Shown here piece by piece: positions 53,697-62,271 of a stretch of DNA of 64,000 bases. Under the pieces are notes generated by a model. It searched no databases. It was not told where the DNA came from and saw nothing but the letters and a program-made list of their open reading frames with translations. Both the position numbers and the translations under genes were made by a program. Numbering within the stretch: the stretch's first letter is position 1; each line of letters opens with the position of its first letter. This DNA comes from Clostridia bacterium (GTDB taxonomy: Bacteria; Bacillota; Clostridia; Lachnospirales; Lachnospiraceae): the NCBI GenBank assembly GCA_910575245.1, contig CAJTEN010000003.1:124001-188000 (forward strand). Reading direction: 5' to 3'.

Positions 53697-53725
53697 ATCA
53701 TAGTCTATTCTTATACAAATTTCAA
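53697..53725 (-). promoter_or_regulatory. Promoter of leuB
   Basis: TTGAAA (53720-53725) and TATGAT (53697-53702) on the minus strand with 17-bp spacing, 100 bp upstream of the leuB ATG. Confidence 0.65.
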
Positions 53726-53765
53726 GAGTAAAGAAAATGTATAAAATGCAACAGGTAAAAAATGC

Positions 53766-53981
53766 TTACTATTCACGGCCAATGTCATTAAGTTAAGTCT
53801 ATACACAGCGTCTGATATGATAGGATTCTCCTGAGGGCCACCCCCTAACGCCGGTACTTAATGAGGTTTTTCACGAATTTAGTACCGGCGTTTGGAACTG
53901 AGCGAAAGCGCGTCCTTAGGAGATTCTTATCATGTCAGGCGCGTCCGGCTTAACTTAATGACATTGAGCCGTGAATAGTAA
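53766..53981. repeat. Repeat family A, complete MITE-like copy
   Basis: 216 bp bounded by TTACTATTCACGGC and GCCGTGAATAGTAA, continuing inward as AATGTCATTAAGTTAAG and CTTAACTTAATGACATT, then an internal stem around CGCCGGTACTTAATG/GTACCGGCG. It is therefore one long imperfect palindrome. It encodes no protein. A shortened copy lies at 2499-2612. The rest of the 476-bp gap 53597-54072 holds only the leuB promoter and the next terminator. Confidence 0.85.
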
Positions 53982-54008
53982 CAAAAAATGTCCCATAAAA
54001 CTGCAAAA

Positions 54009-54034
54009 GAGACGAATCATTGCTGATTCGTCTC
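54009..54034 (-). terminator. Terminator of the DUF4854 lipoprotein gene
   Basis: GAGACGAATCA pairs with TGATTCGTCTC around TTGC; on the minus strand a T-run follows. Confidence 0.85.
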
Positions 54035-54072
54035 CTCTTGTTATCTTGTAACCGGCATATACCGTACACTGC

Positions 54073-54681
54073 TTACTGTGCTGTGAAAGATTTCTCAGCA
54101 AGTACATTTCCATCAGGATCAAGGTAACGCATTGTAACCGTGCAAGCGCCCGGTGTTCCTACTGCTTCATCAAACTGCTTTACCTGTTCCTCAAAAGTAG
54201 CTGCCTGCTGATCCAATGCAGACTCAAGCGTTTCTCCCATACCGTCTACTACCATAGAACTATCTGTAATCTTGATGATGACAGCCAGCTCATTACCTGT
54301 TGCCTCAACAGATACTTCCATTCCTTCCTGTCCCATAGCCTCAAATACTGATTCATACTGAGACTTTGTAGCAGGATCATTGAAGATATCCTCCAATGTC
54401 TGTCCGTCTGCAGCTGCGCTATCATCCTCTGCCTCAGCATCTTCTTCCGGCTCTGCTTCAGCTTCTGTATCAACGTCAGCTTCAGGTTCAGCTTCTGTAT
54501 CAACGTCAGCTTCAGGCTCAGCTTCTGCATCAACGTCAGCTTCAGGCTCAGCCTCTGTGCCGGTAGTTTCTTCTGTCTCAGCAGCCGGCGCTGTGTCATC
54601 AGAACCGCCGCAGGCTGTAACAGATAATGTCATTGCCATGATCGCTGCACATGCGATAAATTTTAAAGATTTTCTTTTCAT
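54073..54681 (-). CDS. DUF4854-containing lipoprotein with acidic repeats
   Basis: A 202-residue surface lipoprotein: signal peptide ending at the lipobox TAC (Cys24; VTACGGSDD), then an acidic linker with three perfect-register copies of the decapeptide EAEPEADVDA/T (residues 43-72), then a globular domain (about 92-202; LEDIFNDPATKSQYESVFEA) resembling DUF4854. Function unknown. AAAGGAGG lies about 9 bases before the ATG. A consensus-like promoter lies upstream and a terminator downstream, so it is monocistronic. Confidence 0.8.
   Translation of the reverse strand: MKRKSLKFIACAAIMAMTLSVTACGGSDDTAPAAETEETTGTEAEPEADVDAEAEPEADVDTEAEPEADVDTEAEAEPEEDAEAEDDSAAADGQTLEDIFNDPATKSQYESVFEAMGQEGMEVSVEATGNELAVIIKITDSSMVVDGMGETLESALDQQAATFEEQVKQFDEAVGTPGACTVTMRYLDPDGNVLAEKSFTAQ
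54466..54555 (-). repeat. Three tandem 30-bp repeats in the lipoprotein linker
   Basis: Three in-frame 30-bp units encode EAEPEADVD(A/T). Near-identical DNA suggests recent slippage, so copy number may vary between strains. Unit size preserves the frame. Confidence 0.85.
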
Positions 54682-54750
54682 AGTACTTCTCCTCCTTTTG
54701 CTAGTTCAGAACATATATGCGTTGCGCATCTGTTCTGTCCACAATTTATG

Positions 54751-54779
54751 ATTTTACAAGAATCCTACTATCTTGTCAA
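54751..54779 (-). promoter_or_regulatory. Promoter of the DUF4854 lipoprotein gene
   Basis: TTGACA (54774-54779) and TAAAAT (54751-54756), 17-bp spacing on the minus strand, 70 bp before the ATG. Confidence 0.75.
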
Positions 54780-54956
54780 TATCCAAATATTTGAATCTTA
54801 TTACTTTTAACACGATCTTTGCATCTTTGTGCATCTTCCTGCAAAATTTGTCAAATGTAGGCGGTTAGCCTGTATTTTTCAGACTTATTGCATAGAAATG
54901 CGTAGTTTCAAGCACATTGTTTTATCTATTTTACAGTTATGCTCCTTCCCGGTCTG

Positions 54957-55037
54957 CAAGTTTATGGCTGTAAGCCACAAACTTGCAGTTGAAAAATGCG
55001 CAAAAAAAAGAGCACAGTATATCAACTGAGCTCTTTT
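54957..55037. terminator. Two hairpins downstream of yajC
   Basis: AAAAGAGC (55006-55013) and GCTCTTTT (55030-55037) form an A/T-flanked bidirectional terminator 25 bp past the yajC stop. Next to it, CAAGTTT-TGGCT and AGCCA-AAACTTG (54957-54985) form a second strong hairpin with a 3-base loop. The remaining 54780-54956 stretch shows nothing recognisable. Confidence 0.7.
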
Positions 55038-55062
55038 ACTAATCATATCAGATCTTCTCTGC

Positions 55063-55374
55063 TTAATTGGTATCCGGCTTCTCAATCTGGGCAACTGCAG
55101 ATTTCTGCATCGGAATACGACAATTTTTATTACTGCCGAATTCGACGATAATCGTGTCATCCGTAATGTCGATCACGACTCCGTAGAATCCGCTTGTTGT
55201 AAGAACGCAGTCACCGACATTCATGTCTGCCAGCATAGCCGCCACGCGCTTCTGCTCCTTCTTCTGCGGACGGATCATGATAAAATACATAAATGCCACA
55301 ATAATCACAATGTACAAGATCATTATGATACCGCCGCCTGCTGCAGCAGGTTCCGCTGTCAATAAAAGTCCCAT
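55063..55374 (-). CDS. yajC: Preprotein translocase subunit YajC
   Basis: A 103-residue single-pass membrane protein: hydrophobic helix ILYIVIIVAFMYFIMIRPQ (about 19-37) followed by the signature RPQKKEQK and a cytoplasmic SH3-like domain (MNVGDCVLTTSGFYGVVIDI). It assists the SecYEG-SecDF translocon. GGAGG precedes the ATG. It lies next to tgt, as in many bacteria, but with its own promoter; secDF is not in the window. Confidence 0.94.
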   Translation of the reverse strand: MGLLLTAEPAAAGGGIIMILYIVIIVAFMYFIMIRPQKKEQKRVAAMLADMNVGDCVLTTSGFYGVVIDITDDTIIVEFGSNKNCRIPMQKSAVAQIEKPDTN

Positions 55375-55424
55375 ATTATTTCCTCCACTATCGTAAATAT
55401 ATTGAAATAAGCAATCTACAGCAT

Positions 55425-55453
55425 ACTATACACTTAAAAGTCTCGAAAAACAA
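55425..55453 (-). promoter_or_regulatory. Promoter of yajC
   Basis: TTGTTT (55448-55453) and TATAGT (55425-55430), 17-bp spacing on the minus strand, 50 bp upstream of the yajC ATG. Confidence 0.6.
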
Positions 55454-55506
55454 GCTTTTTCTGTCTTTTTCATTTTCTTTTTGAAAACGGTTCAGCCCCC
55501 GGTTTC

Positions 55507-56637
55507 TCACAAATGGCCGGACATGCCGTCCAGCTTACTCTTTTTATAGGATGCGAAACCGCCCTCATCCAACGCCTGCCTGATCTCCTCCATCATCGTA
55601 TTATAGAAATAAAGATTGTGCAGTACACAAAGCCGCATTCCAAGCATTTCCTTCGCTTTCAGCAGATGTCTGATATATGCCCTGGAATACCTCCTGCATG
55701 CCGGGCAGGAACAGCCTTCCTCGATCGGTCTGTTGTCCAGTTCATATTTCGCATTAAAAAGATTGATCTTGCCCCGGTTCGTGTAGAGATGTCCGTGCCG
55801 TCCATTTCTGGTCGGATAGACACAGTCGAAGAAATCCACTCCCCGTTCTACCGCCTCCAGTATATTAGCCGGCGTACCTACTCCCATCAGATAGGTCGGT
55901 TTATTCTGCGGCAGATACGGAACGGTTTCCTCTATCACATGATACATCTGTTCATGGCTCTCACCTACAGCCAGGCCGCCCAGCGCATAGCCGTCACATT
56001 CCAGTTCCGCTATCCTCATCGCATGGCTGATCCGGATATCATCATAAATCGCACCCTGGTTAATTCCAAAAAGAAGCTGTTTCTTATTGATCGTATCTTC
56101 TAAGCCGCACAGTCTGTGCATTTCCTTCTTGCAGCGCTCCAGCCATCTGGCCGTACGCGCCACGGACGCCTCCACATAATGTCTGTCAGCGACACTGGAA
56201 GGACACTCGTCAAAAGCCATGGCAATCGTTGATGCAAGGTTAGATTGGATCTGCATACTTTCTTCCGGCCCCATAAATATCTTGCGGCCGTCTATATGAG
56301 AATTGAAATAGACGCCTTCTTCCTTAATCCTGCGGAGCCCGGCCAGAGAAAAAACCTGAAATCCGCCGGAATCCGTTAAGATCGGCTTATCCCATGACAT
56401 AAACTTATGCAAACCGCCCAACTGCCTGATAATAGTATCCCCCGGACGGACATGCAGATGATAGGTATTGGACAGTTCCACCTGAGTCTTAATTCCCTCC
56501 AGGTCTTCTGTAGATACGGCTCCTTTAATCGCCGCCGCAGTACCTACATTCATAAACACCGGTGTCTGGATCGTCCCGTGTACCGTTTCAAGCATGGCCC
56601 GTTTGGCCCTGCCTTCTGTTTTCAATATCTTATACAT
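55507..56637 (-). CDS. tgt: tRNA-guanine transglycosylase (queuine/preQ1)
   Basis: Exchanges G34 for preQ1 in tRNAs with GUN anticodons. 376 residues with LTDSGGFQVFSL (catalytic Asp), CVYPTRNGRHG (second Asp upstream) and a zinc site CSCPACRRYSRAYIRHL...H. GAGG lies 9 bases before the ATG. It follows the VanY-type carboxypeptidase gene by 26 bp, so the two are probably co-transcribed. Confidence 0.97.
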   Translation of the reverse strand: MYKILKTEGRAKRAMLETVHGTIQTPVFMNVGTAAAIKGAVSTEDLEGIKTQVELSNTYHLHVRPGDTIIRQLGGLHKFMSWDKPILTDSGGFQVFSLAGLRRIKEEGVYFNSHIDGRKIFMGPEESMQIQSNLASTIAMAFDECPSSVADRHYVEASVARTARWLERCKKEMHRLCGLEDTINKKQLLFGINQGAIYDDIRISHAMRIAELECDGYALGGLAVGESHEQMYHVIEETVPYLPQNKPTYLMGVGTPANILEAVERGVDFFDCVYPTRNGRHGHLYTNRGKINLFNAKYELDNRPIEEGCSCPACRRYSRAYIRHLLKAKEMLGMRLCVLHNLYFYNTMMEEIRQALDEGGFASYKKSKLDGMSGHL

Positions 56638-56663
56638 ATTTTATACCTCATGCCATAGACGTT

Positions 56664-57710
56664 CTATAAATACTTGTCCCAGAATTCTTCCAGGCAGATG
56701 TCCTCTTCCTGCATAACAGACGCAGCCTCCCGGCCCACATATCTGAAATGCCAGGGCTCATACTCGATACTGGTAATATATTCTTTGTTTTTCGGATAAC
56801 GCAATATGAATCCATACTCGTGGCAATGCTCTGCCAGCCAGATACCCGCCTGCGTATTTCCGAACCCTTCATCAAGATACTTATAGGTATCACAGAAAAT
56901 ATCAAGCGCCAGCCCGATCTGATGTTCGCTTGCTCCTGGTACCGTAACTGCCTGGGACGCCACTTTATAGGCATCCATATAAGACATTCCCTGTCCCATA
57001 TAAACCTTGATTTTCTTATTAAAAAGAAATTCCTGTCGGTTCAGGTCTCTGTAGGGCGAACAGATCTCCAGATTGATATCGTCCTCTTTTGCAGCCTGCA
57101 TCATTAAAAGAAGATCCTCTATGATACGCTTATCACACTTCATATTCCCTTTTATCGTTCCGAAATCAAAACTGTATCCTTCCGGAATCGGATGCTGTTT
57201 ATTAATAAGTACAAGACGCCAGTCCGATTCATCAAACACAGGATCCCCGATTTCTTCCTGTTGTCTCTCTTCGGATTGGTATGTATCCTGACTCTCAAGA
57301 ATATCATCAATCGTATAGGTATCAACTCCTTCGGCATCCTCTTCTATGTCATATGTATCGTCCAGATCCTCATCATCCTCCAGCAGAATCTGTTCTGTTG
57401 GAACAGTCTCCGATTCCACAGCGAATGAAATATCAGATGTCTCCACAATTGCCCCATAAGCTTCCTGTGCTTTCGTAAAGCCTGTTCCCTCCGTAAAGAC
57501 AGCAAAAGAAAAGCTGCAGCTATTCATAAAGAAAACGGCAACAAAAGCGATACTTGCATATCGCTTGGTATTTGTAGCAAAATGTCTTACGGCATAATAT
57601 AGTCCCAGAATGGCCGATAACATCACCAGACACGGATAATGCAGTTTCTTATGCTTCTTGGCTATCTTCGTAAATTTTTTGATTGCTTTTTCTCGAAATG
57701 TTTTTTTCAT
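56664..57710 (-). CDS. VanY-type (M15B) D-alanyl-D-alanine carboxypeptidase
   Basis: A 348-residue surface zinc peptidase trimming peptidoglycan stem peptides. An N-terminal basic segment and one or two helices (about 28-45 and 52-70) anchor it; an acidic linker (DDEDLDDTYDIEEDAEG) follows; the catalytic domain has SEHQIGLALD and EPWHFRYVG, which supply the zinc ligands and catalytic Glu. The start at 57710 (MKKTFREKA) has GAGGA at good spacing. Confidence 0.92.
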   Translation of the reverse strand: MKKTFREKAIKKFTKIAKKHKKLHYPCLVMLSAILGLYYAVRHFATNTKRYASIAFVAVFFMNSCSFSFAVFTEGTGFTKAQEAYGAIVETSDISFAVESETVPTEQILLEDDEDLDDTYDIEEDAEGVDTYTIDDILESQDTYQSEERQQEEIGDPVFDESDWRLVLINKQHPIPEGYSFDFGTIKGNMKCDKRIIEDLLLMMQAAKEDDINLEICSPYRDLNRQEFLFNKKIKVYMGQGMSYMDAYKVASQAVTVPGASEHQIGLALDIFCDTYKYLDEGFGNTQAGIWLAEHCHEYGFILRYPKNKEYITSIEYEPWHFRYVGREAASVMQEEDICLEEFWDKYL

Positions 57711-57772
57711 AGAAATCCTCAAGTCTGCTTATTCTTCATATGTCTGATCCAGATTTATATATAAAACATCCT

Positions 57773-57820
57773 ATGGTTACGACATTGGAATTTTCACTTT
57801 TGGCCGATGTCGTTTACCAT
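57773..57820. repeat. Repeat family B, short copy
   Basis: ATGGTTACGACATTGG and CCGATGTCGTTTACCAT form an inverted repeat of 48 bp sharing the CGACATTGGAA motif with the copies at 10 and 13 kb. Confidence 0.55.
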
Positions 57821-57909
57821 ACCTATTTTATATAATAACATATAAAATTTATTTGTACACCTCTTTTTATGTAAATCTATCTTTATTTTTTATGTCTTTA
57901 TTATGATTG

Positions 57910-58106
57910 GCAACGGTTCAGCCCAGGGCTTTGCATTTACTGCAAAGTCTGTGAAAATGTGTAGACTTAGCCAAGAGAAAATCTGGTCTACGCTCCTTTC
58001 CGGTCGTTGCCAAGCAAGTGCCAGTGGCACTTGCTTGGCAACCCTCGCCACAGGCGGCTTGGAATGGGCAGATTCCGCCATGGGAAGCCGCAGGCTGAAC
58101 TGTTAC
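57910..58106. repeat. Repeat family C, long copy with a 37-bp palindrome
   Basis: Ends GCAACGGTTCAGCC (57910) and GGCTGAACTGTTAC (58106) are inverted repeats. At its centre GTTGCCAAGCAAGTGCCA (58006-58023) is exactly mirrored around one base by 58025-58042. ATGGGCAGATTCCG and GGGAAGCCG are shared with the copy at 15261-15405. It lies in the 681-bp gap 57711-58391, which holds no gene. Confidence 0.75.
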
Positions 58107-58224
58107 TACCGGAGATTCTGTACAAATTTTGCAATGTACATCACAGGATCATCTGTGTTATGATAAACTGCGTTAAAGCTGGCCGGTTGACAGTTCCTCC
58201 ACGCTTAATAACTCATGTTATTTA

Positions 58225-58250
58225 ATGTATGCAAGTTTTCTTGCATACAT
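58225..58250. terminator. Hairpin upstream of aroC
   Basis: ATGTATGCAAG pairs perfectly with CTTGCATACAT around TTTT, followed by TTTT on the plus strand. It lies about 140 bp before aroC and could be an attenuator of a transcript starting further upstream (a TTGACA lies near 58187) or a terminator for upstream read-through. Confidence 0.55.
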
Positions 58251-58391
58251 TTTACAGAAAACTTCATAATTTGTCATTATTTTACATGTTTTTCTACATT
58301 ATTCGACAATTATGCCATGAGATAGAGAGGCTGACGGACAGCAATCAGATTTTCAATAAATACTACTATTTTTCAGGAAAGGATACAAATT

Positions 58392-59492
58392 ATGGCAGGC
58401 TCAACTTACGGAAAAATTTTTCAGATTACGACCTGGGGAGAATCCCACGGTCCCGCATTGGGGGTTGTGGTAGACGGATGTCCGGCCGGTCTGTCTCTTA
58501 GCAGCGATGATATTCAGGCATATCTGGACAGGCGTAAACCTGGACAAACTAAAATTGCCACCCCGCGCAAAGAGAACGATGCCGTGGATATTCTCTCAGG
58601 GGTTTTTGAGGGAAAGACCACCGGTACACCCATCTCCATGATGGTCCGAAATACTTCTCAGCGTTCTTCCGACTACAGTGAAATTGCAAACTACTATCGG
58701 CCGGGACATGCCGATTATACCTTCGATGCCAAATATGGGTTCCGCGATTACCGCGGCGGCGGACGTTCTTCCGGACGTGAAACCGTCGGCCGGGTAGCGG
58801 CCGGCGCCGTGGCAGCGAAACTTCTGCTGGAATTCGGCATCTCTCTGTCCGCCTATACGGTGTCGATCGGACCGATCAAAATAGACCGGAACAAATTCGA
58901 TTTGAATACGGCCCGTACAACTTCTACCGGCATGCCGGATCCGGATGCTTCCGCTGCCGCCGAGGCATATCTTGCCGCCTGTATGCATGATTATGATTCC
59001 TCCGGCGGCGTTATCGAGTGTGTTATTGACGGGGTTCCTGCAGGCCTCGGCGATCCGGTGTTCGAGAAACTGGATGCAAACTTAAGTAAAGCGGTCATGT
59101 CCATCGGTGCTGTCAAGGCGGTGGAGATCGGCGACGGCACGGCGGTGTCTGCCGGTCTGGGTTCACAGAATAACGATCCCTTCCGCATGAAGGGCGGGCA
59201 TGTCAGCAAGACTACCAACCATGCCGGCGGAATATTAGGCGGAATCAGTGACGGCTCCCGTATCATACTGCGTGCCCATGTGAAGCCTACGCCGTCCATC
59301 TTCTCTCCCCAGCAGACCGTCAACAGGCAGGGAGAAAACATAGAAATTTCCATCCGGGGACGTCATGACCCTGTGATTGTTCCCCGCGCCGTGGTTGTCG
59401 TGGAGACCATGGCAGCGCTCACAATTGCGGATGCCCTGCTTCTTAATGCCGGTGCAAAGGTGGAGCATTTAAAAAGGATATATGGCAGGTAA
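58392..59492 (+). CDS. aroC: Chorismate synthase
   Basis: Last common step of aromatic amino acid synthesis, flavin dependent. 366 residues beginning MAGSTYGKIFQITTWGESHG, with GRPGHADYTF-like YRPGHADYTF, YRGGGRSSGRETVGRVAAGA and GGISDGSRIILRAHVKPTPS. AGGAAAGG lies about 10 bases before the ATG. Other shikimate genes are not adjacent. Confidence 0.97.
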   Translation: MAGSTYGKIFQITTWGESHGPALGVVVDGCPAGLSLSSDDIQAYLDRRKPGQTKIATPRKENDAVDILSGVFEGKTTGTPISMMVRNTSQRSSDYSEIANYYRPGHADYTFDAKYGFRDYRGGGRSSGRETVGRVAAGAVAAKLLLEFGISLSAYTVSIGPIKIDRNKFDLNTARTTSTGMPDPDASAAAEAYLAACMHDYDSSGGVIECVIDGVPAGLGDPVFEKLDANLSKAVMSIGAVKAVEIGDGTAVSAGLGSQNNDPFRMKGGHVSKTTNHAGGILGGISDGSRIILRAHVKPTPSIFSPQQTVNRQGENIEISIRGRHDPVIVPRAVVVVETMAALTIADALLLNAGAKVEHLKRIYGR

Positions 59493-59510
59493 CTCTGCCA
59501 TATATCCTTT
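59473..59510. terminator. Terminator overlapping the 3' end of aroC
   Basis: AAAGGATATATGGCAG pairs perfectly with CTGCCATATATCCTTT around a 6-base loop. The left arm lies inside the last codons of aroC and the stop codon is in the loop. It separates aroC from the convergent GH25 gene. Confidence 0.85.
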
Positions 59511-59568
59511 GTGATATGGACTTCTGATTGCCTGTAATCCTCAGAAATTCTTTCAATCAGAAGGTTTC

Positions 59569-61233
59569 TTAATCCGTAAGGTAACTGCTGATGCAATACA
59601 GTGTCTGGCCATTATAGTCCACTCTGGACCAGCCGTATTCTTCGTTGATTCCGGTTCTGGTCACATATTCTCCATTGTGCAGCACCGCAATGACCGTGGC
59701 ATCCGGATTGGTTACACTGGGAAGTGCCCGGAGATTTACTTCGATCTTGGCAGTCACCTGATCATTTCGCTCGGCGAATTTAGTCTTCAGCCCGTCTCCG
59801 CTTCCGGCTCCTTCCTGAGAGGACGGTTCCGGAGCCTTATAGCTTAAGTCTGTTGTCAGATAACTGGATACCGCATACACAGTCTGGCCATTCAGTTCAA
59901 GCCTGGACCAGCCACTGTTACTGATGCCGGTTCTGGCAATCGTCTCGCCGTTCTGCAGTGTGTATACAACGGCACTGTCGGCGCCCTGACTGGGAATATT
60001 ACGCAGATTGGTAGACTCTTTCGCCGTCACATTTTCACTTACATCCGTAAAATTCATAAGGGCTTCCACATCCGCATGGGCTTCCTCCGGAGTTTCCCCG
60101 CTCTGCGCTTCCGCAGTACCCTCATATCCGAAATAAGCAACATTAACGTCTACGGGCCTGCTGATGCCGGCTACCGTACCCCGGTTCGTATACTGCCACA
60201 TGGCATGTGTGCCGCCGTAAGAAGAGACTGCCGTCTGCGGATAAGGCTCCGCCGGGTATTGGGATACCCATACCCGATAAGTGCCTGCTATCCTGTCAGT
60301 ATCCCATTTCGCGTTTCCGGTCAATTCACTCATGGAAGAATAGAACATCGGCGTATACCCTCTGTTGTATATTTCCTGAAGAAACGCAATGGCAATATCC
60401 GTGCGCTGTGTATTGGTCAGGTTATACTGTGTACTGTCAGGCCGGTCAAAACCTTCACAATCATATGCTACTGGATAGGTAATCTGATACTGGGCTATGA
60501 AATCAGCTGTCCAGTCAGCTTCCTCCACTGCTTCCTGTGTCGTAGTCGCTGTAGAGAAAAAATAAGCACCCACTTTGATTCCGTTCTTCTGGGCTTCCTG
60601 CATATTGAATTTTGCATTGGTATCCGCACATATCTCCCGCGATGTGTCTGCCCGATATCCCACCCGGATCATGGCAAACTCGATTCCCGATGCGGCGACC
60701 TGGGACCAGTCTATCGTGCCCTGATATCTGGCCACATCGATACCGATGGTGACTTGGTCTGTTTCTGCCACACTGCCGGAAGAAAGCAGGTCTGTAACAT
60801 TAACCTCCGTGCCCTGATCTGTGCTCATCGTAGAAGTTTGTGGATCTTCCGCTTCTGTCTCTCCCGCTCCGTTGTCTGCTCCGTCCGTCTCTTCATCAAT
60901 ATTCTCCTGGAAGGATTGGATTTCACTTTCCGCCGATGAGGCTTCCTGCCCCTCTTCCTCTTCTACGGCAGGATCATTGAGGCGCTGTCCTGCTGTTTCA
61001 ATTTTCTCCGGAACTACGGTCTCTACCGCCGTTTCTTCTTTCTTCCTGCCCATAAGGATAATAACCACTATAACGGTGATGGCAATCAGAAGGACTGCCG
61101 TGATAACAGGAATCCATATCTTTCTGTCCAACATGCCTGCCCCGTAACCAAACTCGTCATCAAATGCTTCCTTATCAGAATCCTCTTCATCCAGATCCAA
61201 TAGTTCCTCATCCCAGTCGCTTAATTTTTTCAT
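59569..61233 (-). CDS. Membrane-anchored GH25 lysozyme with two SH3b domains
   Basis: A 554-residue cell-wall hydrolase. An acidic cytoplasmic N-terminus (about 1-36), one helix (38-61, WIPVITAVLLIAITVIVVII), a long acidic Ser/Thr/Glu linker, then a GH25 domain (about 160-375) with IGIDVARYQG and VAYDCEGF (catalytic Asp/Glu), then SH3b repeats (about 400-460 and 495-553) ending SSYLTT and SSYLTD. The anchor points the enzyme outward, suggesting remodelling of the own wall. GAGGAGG precedes the ATG. It is the third gene after tyrS and the aldolase-like gene. Confidence 0.92.
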   Translation of the reverse strand: MKKLSDWDEELLDLDEEDSDKEAFDDEFGYGAGMLDRKIWIPVITAVLLIAITVIVVIILMGRKKEETAVETVVPEKIETAGQRLNDPAVEEEEGQEASSAESEIQSFQENIDEETDGADNGAGETEAEDPQTSTMSTDQGTEVNVTDLLSSGSVAETDQVTIGIDVARYQGTIDWSQVAASGIEFAMIRVGYRADTSREICADTNAKFNMQEAQKNGIKVGAYFFSTATTTQEAVEEADWTADFIAQYQITYPVAYDCEGFDRPDSTQYNLTNTQRTDIAIAFLQEIYNRGYTPMFYSSMSELTGNAKWDTDRIAGTYRVWVSQYPAEPYPQTAVSSYGGTHAMWQYTNRGTVAGISRPVDVNVAYFGYEGTAEAQSGETPEEAHADVEALMNFTDVSENVTAKESTNLRNIPSQGADSAVVYTLQNGETIARTGISNSGWSRLELNGQTVYAVSSYLTTDLSYKAPEPSSQEGAGSGDGLKTKFAERNDQVTAKIEVNLRALPSVTNPDATVIAVLHNGEYVTRTGINEEYGWSRVDYNGQTLYCISSYLTD

Positions 61234-61263
61234 TCGGTACCTCCTCTCCGATCTGCCAGGCGC

Positions 61264-62247
61264 TTATCCGATATCAAGCAGATCCAAATACAGATTGTTA
61301 TAATCTTTACGTTCCTCTTTCATAAACTGGATCGCAGTCTTCGGATGTTGATTCAGGATTCCGGTCAGAAGATAGGGCACATCATAGCCCCATGTTACAC
61401 CGGATTCCCGCAAGGGTACAATCCGGTTCTCCACAAACTTGAGAAGCGGATTGATCCTGTACTTCGGATTCTTCAAGAAGCCCAGCAGTAATTCACTGGG
61501 GCAATTGCCACAGCCTCGTCCAAGTCCGCTTACCGTAGCGTCCAGGTAGCTTACCCCCTTGATAATCGCTTCCGTGGTATTTGCAAAAGCAAGCTGCTGA
61601 TTATTGTGGGCATGAATCCCTACCTTCTTGCCATATTTATCCGCCGTTTCCAGATACTTGTCACACAGTCTTCTGACCTGCTCCGGATAAAGAGACCCAT
61701 AGCTGTCCACCAGATACACCGTACCCACACTGCTCTGGCACAGCAGCTCCAGCGCGGCATCAATATCTACATCATTGGATTTGGAAACTGCCATTATATT
61801 GACGCTGGTTTCATACCCCTTCTTCGTACAATCCTCTATCATCTCAATAGCCGCAGGAATTGTGTTAATATAAGTAGCAATCCGTACCAGGTCCACAGGA
61901 CTGTCTTTTTTATTCAAAATATCTTTCTTGAAATCGCATCGTCCTACATCCGCCATAACCGCAATTTTCATATCCGTCTTGTTATCTCCTACCACCGCAC
62001 GGATATCCTTGTCATCACAGAATTTCCACTTTCCGAATTTCCTGATGTCGAACAGTTCCTTGGATGCCTTATAGCCGAATTCCATATAATCTACACCGGA
62101 TTTGATATTTGCCTGATATAACTCACGGACAAATTCGTCCTCAAAGAAAAAATCATTTACCAGGCCGCCATCACGAAGGGTACAATCCACTACTTTTATT
62201 TCCGGTGTGTAGGACATCAGCGTCCTCTGTTTTGCTCTCTTCTCCAT
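61264..62247 (-). CDS. Aldolase-domain protein of the DRE-TIM (HMG-CoA lyase-like) superfamily
   Basis: A 327-residue cytoplasmic protein with VVDCTLRDGG (Arg-Asp metal motif, about residue 20), IHAHNNQQLAFANT (His-x-His metal ligands) and SGLGRGCGNCPSEL, placing it with 4-hydroxy-2-oxovalerate aldolase and HMG-CoA lyase relatives. The substrate is unknown and the usual partner dehydrogenase is absent. GGAAG precedes the ATG. It lies 24 bp after tyrS and 30 bp before the GH25 gene. Confidence 0.85.
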   Translation of the reverse strand: MEKRAKQRTLMSYTPEIKVVDCTLRDGGLVNDFFFEDEFVRELYQANIKSGVDYMEFGYKASKELFDIRKFGKWKFCDDKDIRAVVGDNKTDMKIAVMADVGRCDFKKDILNKKDSPVDLVRIATYINTIPAAIEMIEDCTKKGYETSVNIMAVSKSNDVDIDAALELLCQSSVGTVYLVDSYGSLYPEQVRRLCDKYLETADKYGKKVGIHAHNNQQLAFANTTEAIIKGVSYLDATVSGLGRGCGNCPSELLLGFLKNPKYRINPLLKFVENRIVPLRESGVTWGYDVPYLLTGILNQHPKTAIQFMKEERKDYNNLYLDLLDIG

Positions 62248-62271
62248 CTCTATCTTCCTTTCTGCACTGCC

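Noticed and set aside
54466..54555. Short tandem repeats considered as CRISPR-like
   Set aside because: The units are contiguous 30-bp coding repeats without spacers inside a lipoprotein gene; no CRISPR array or cas gene is present in the window.
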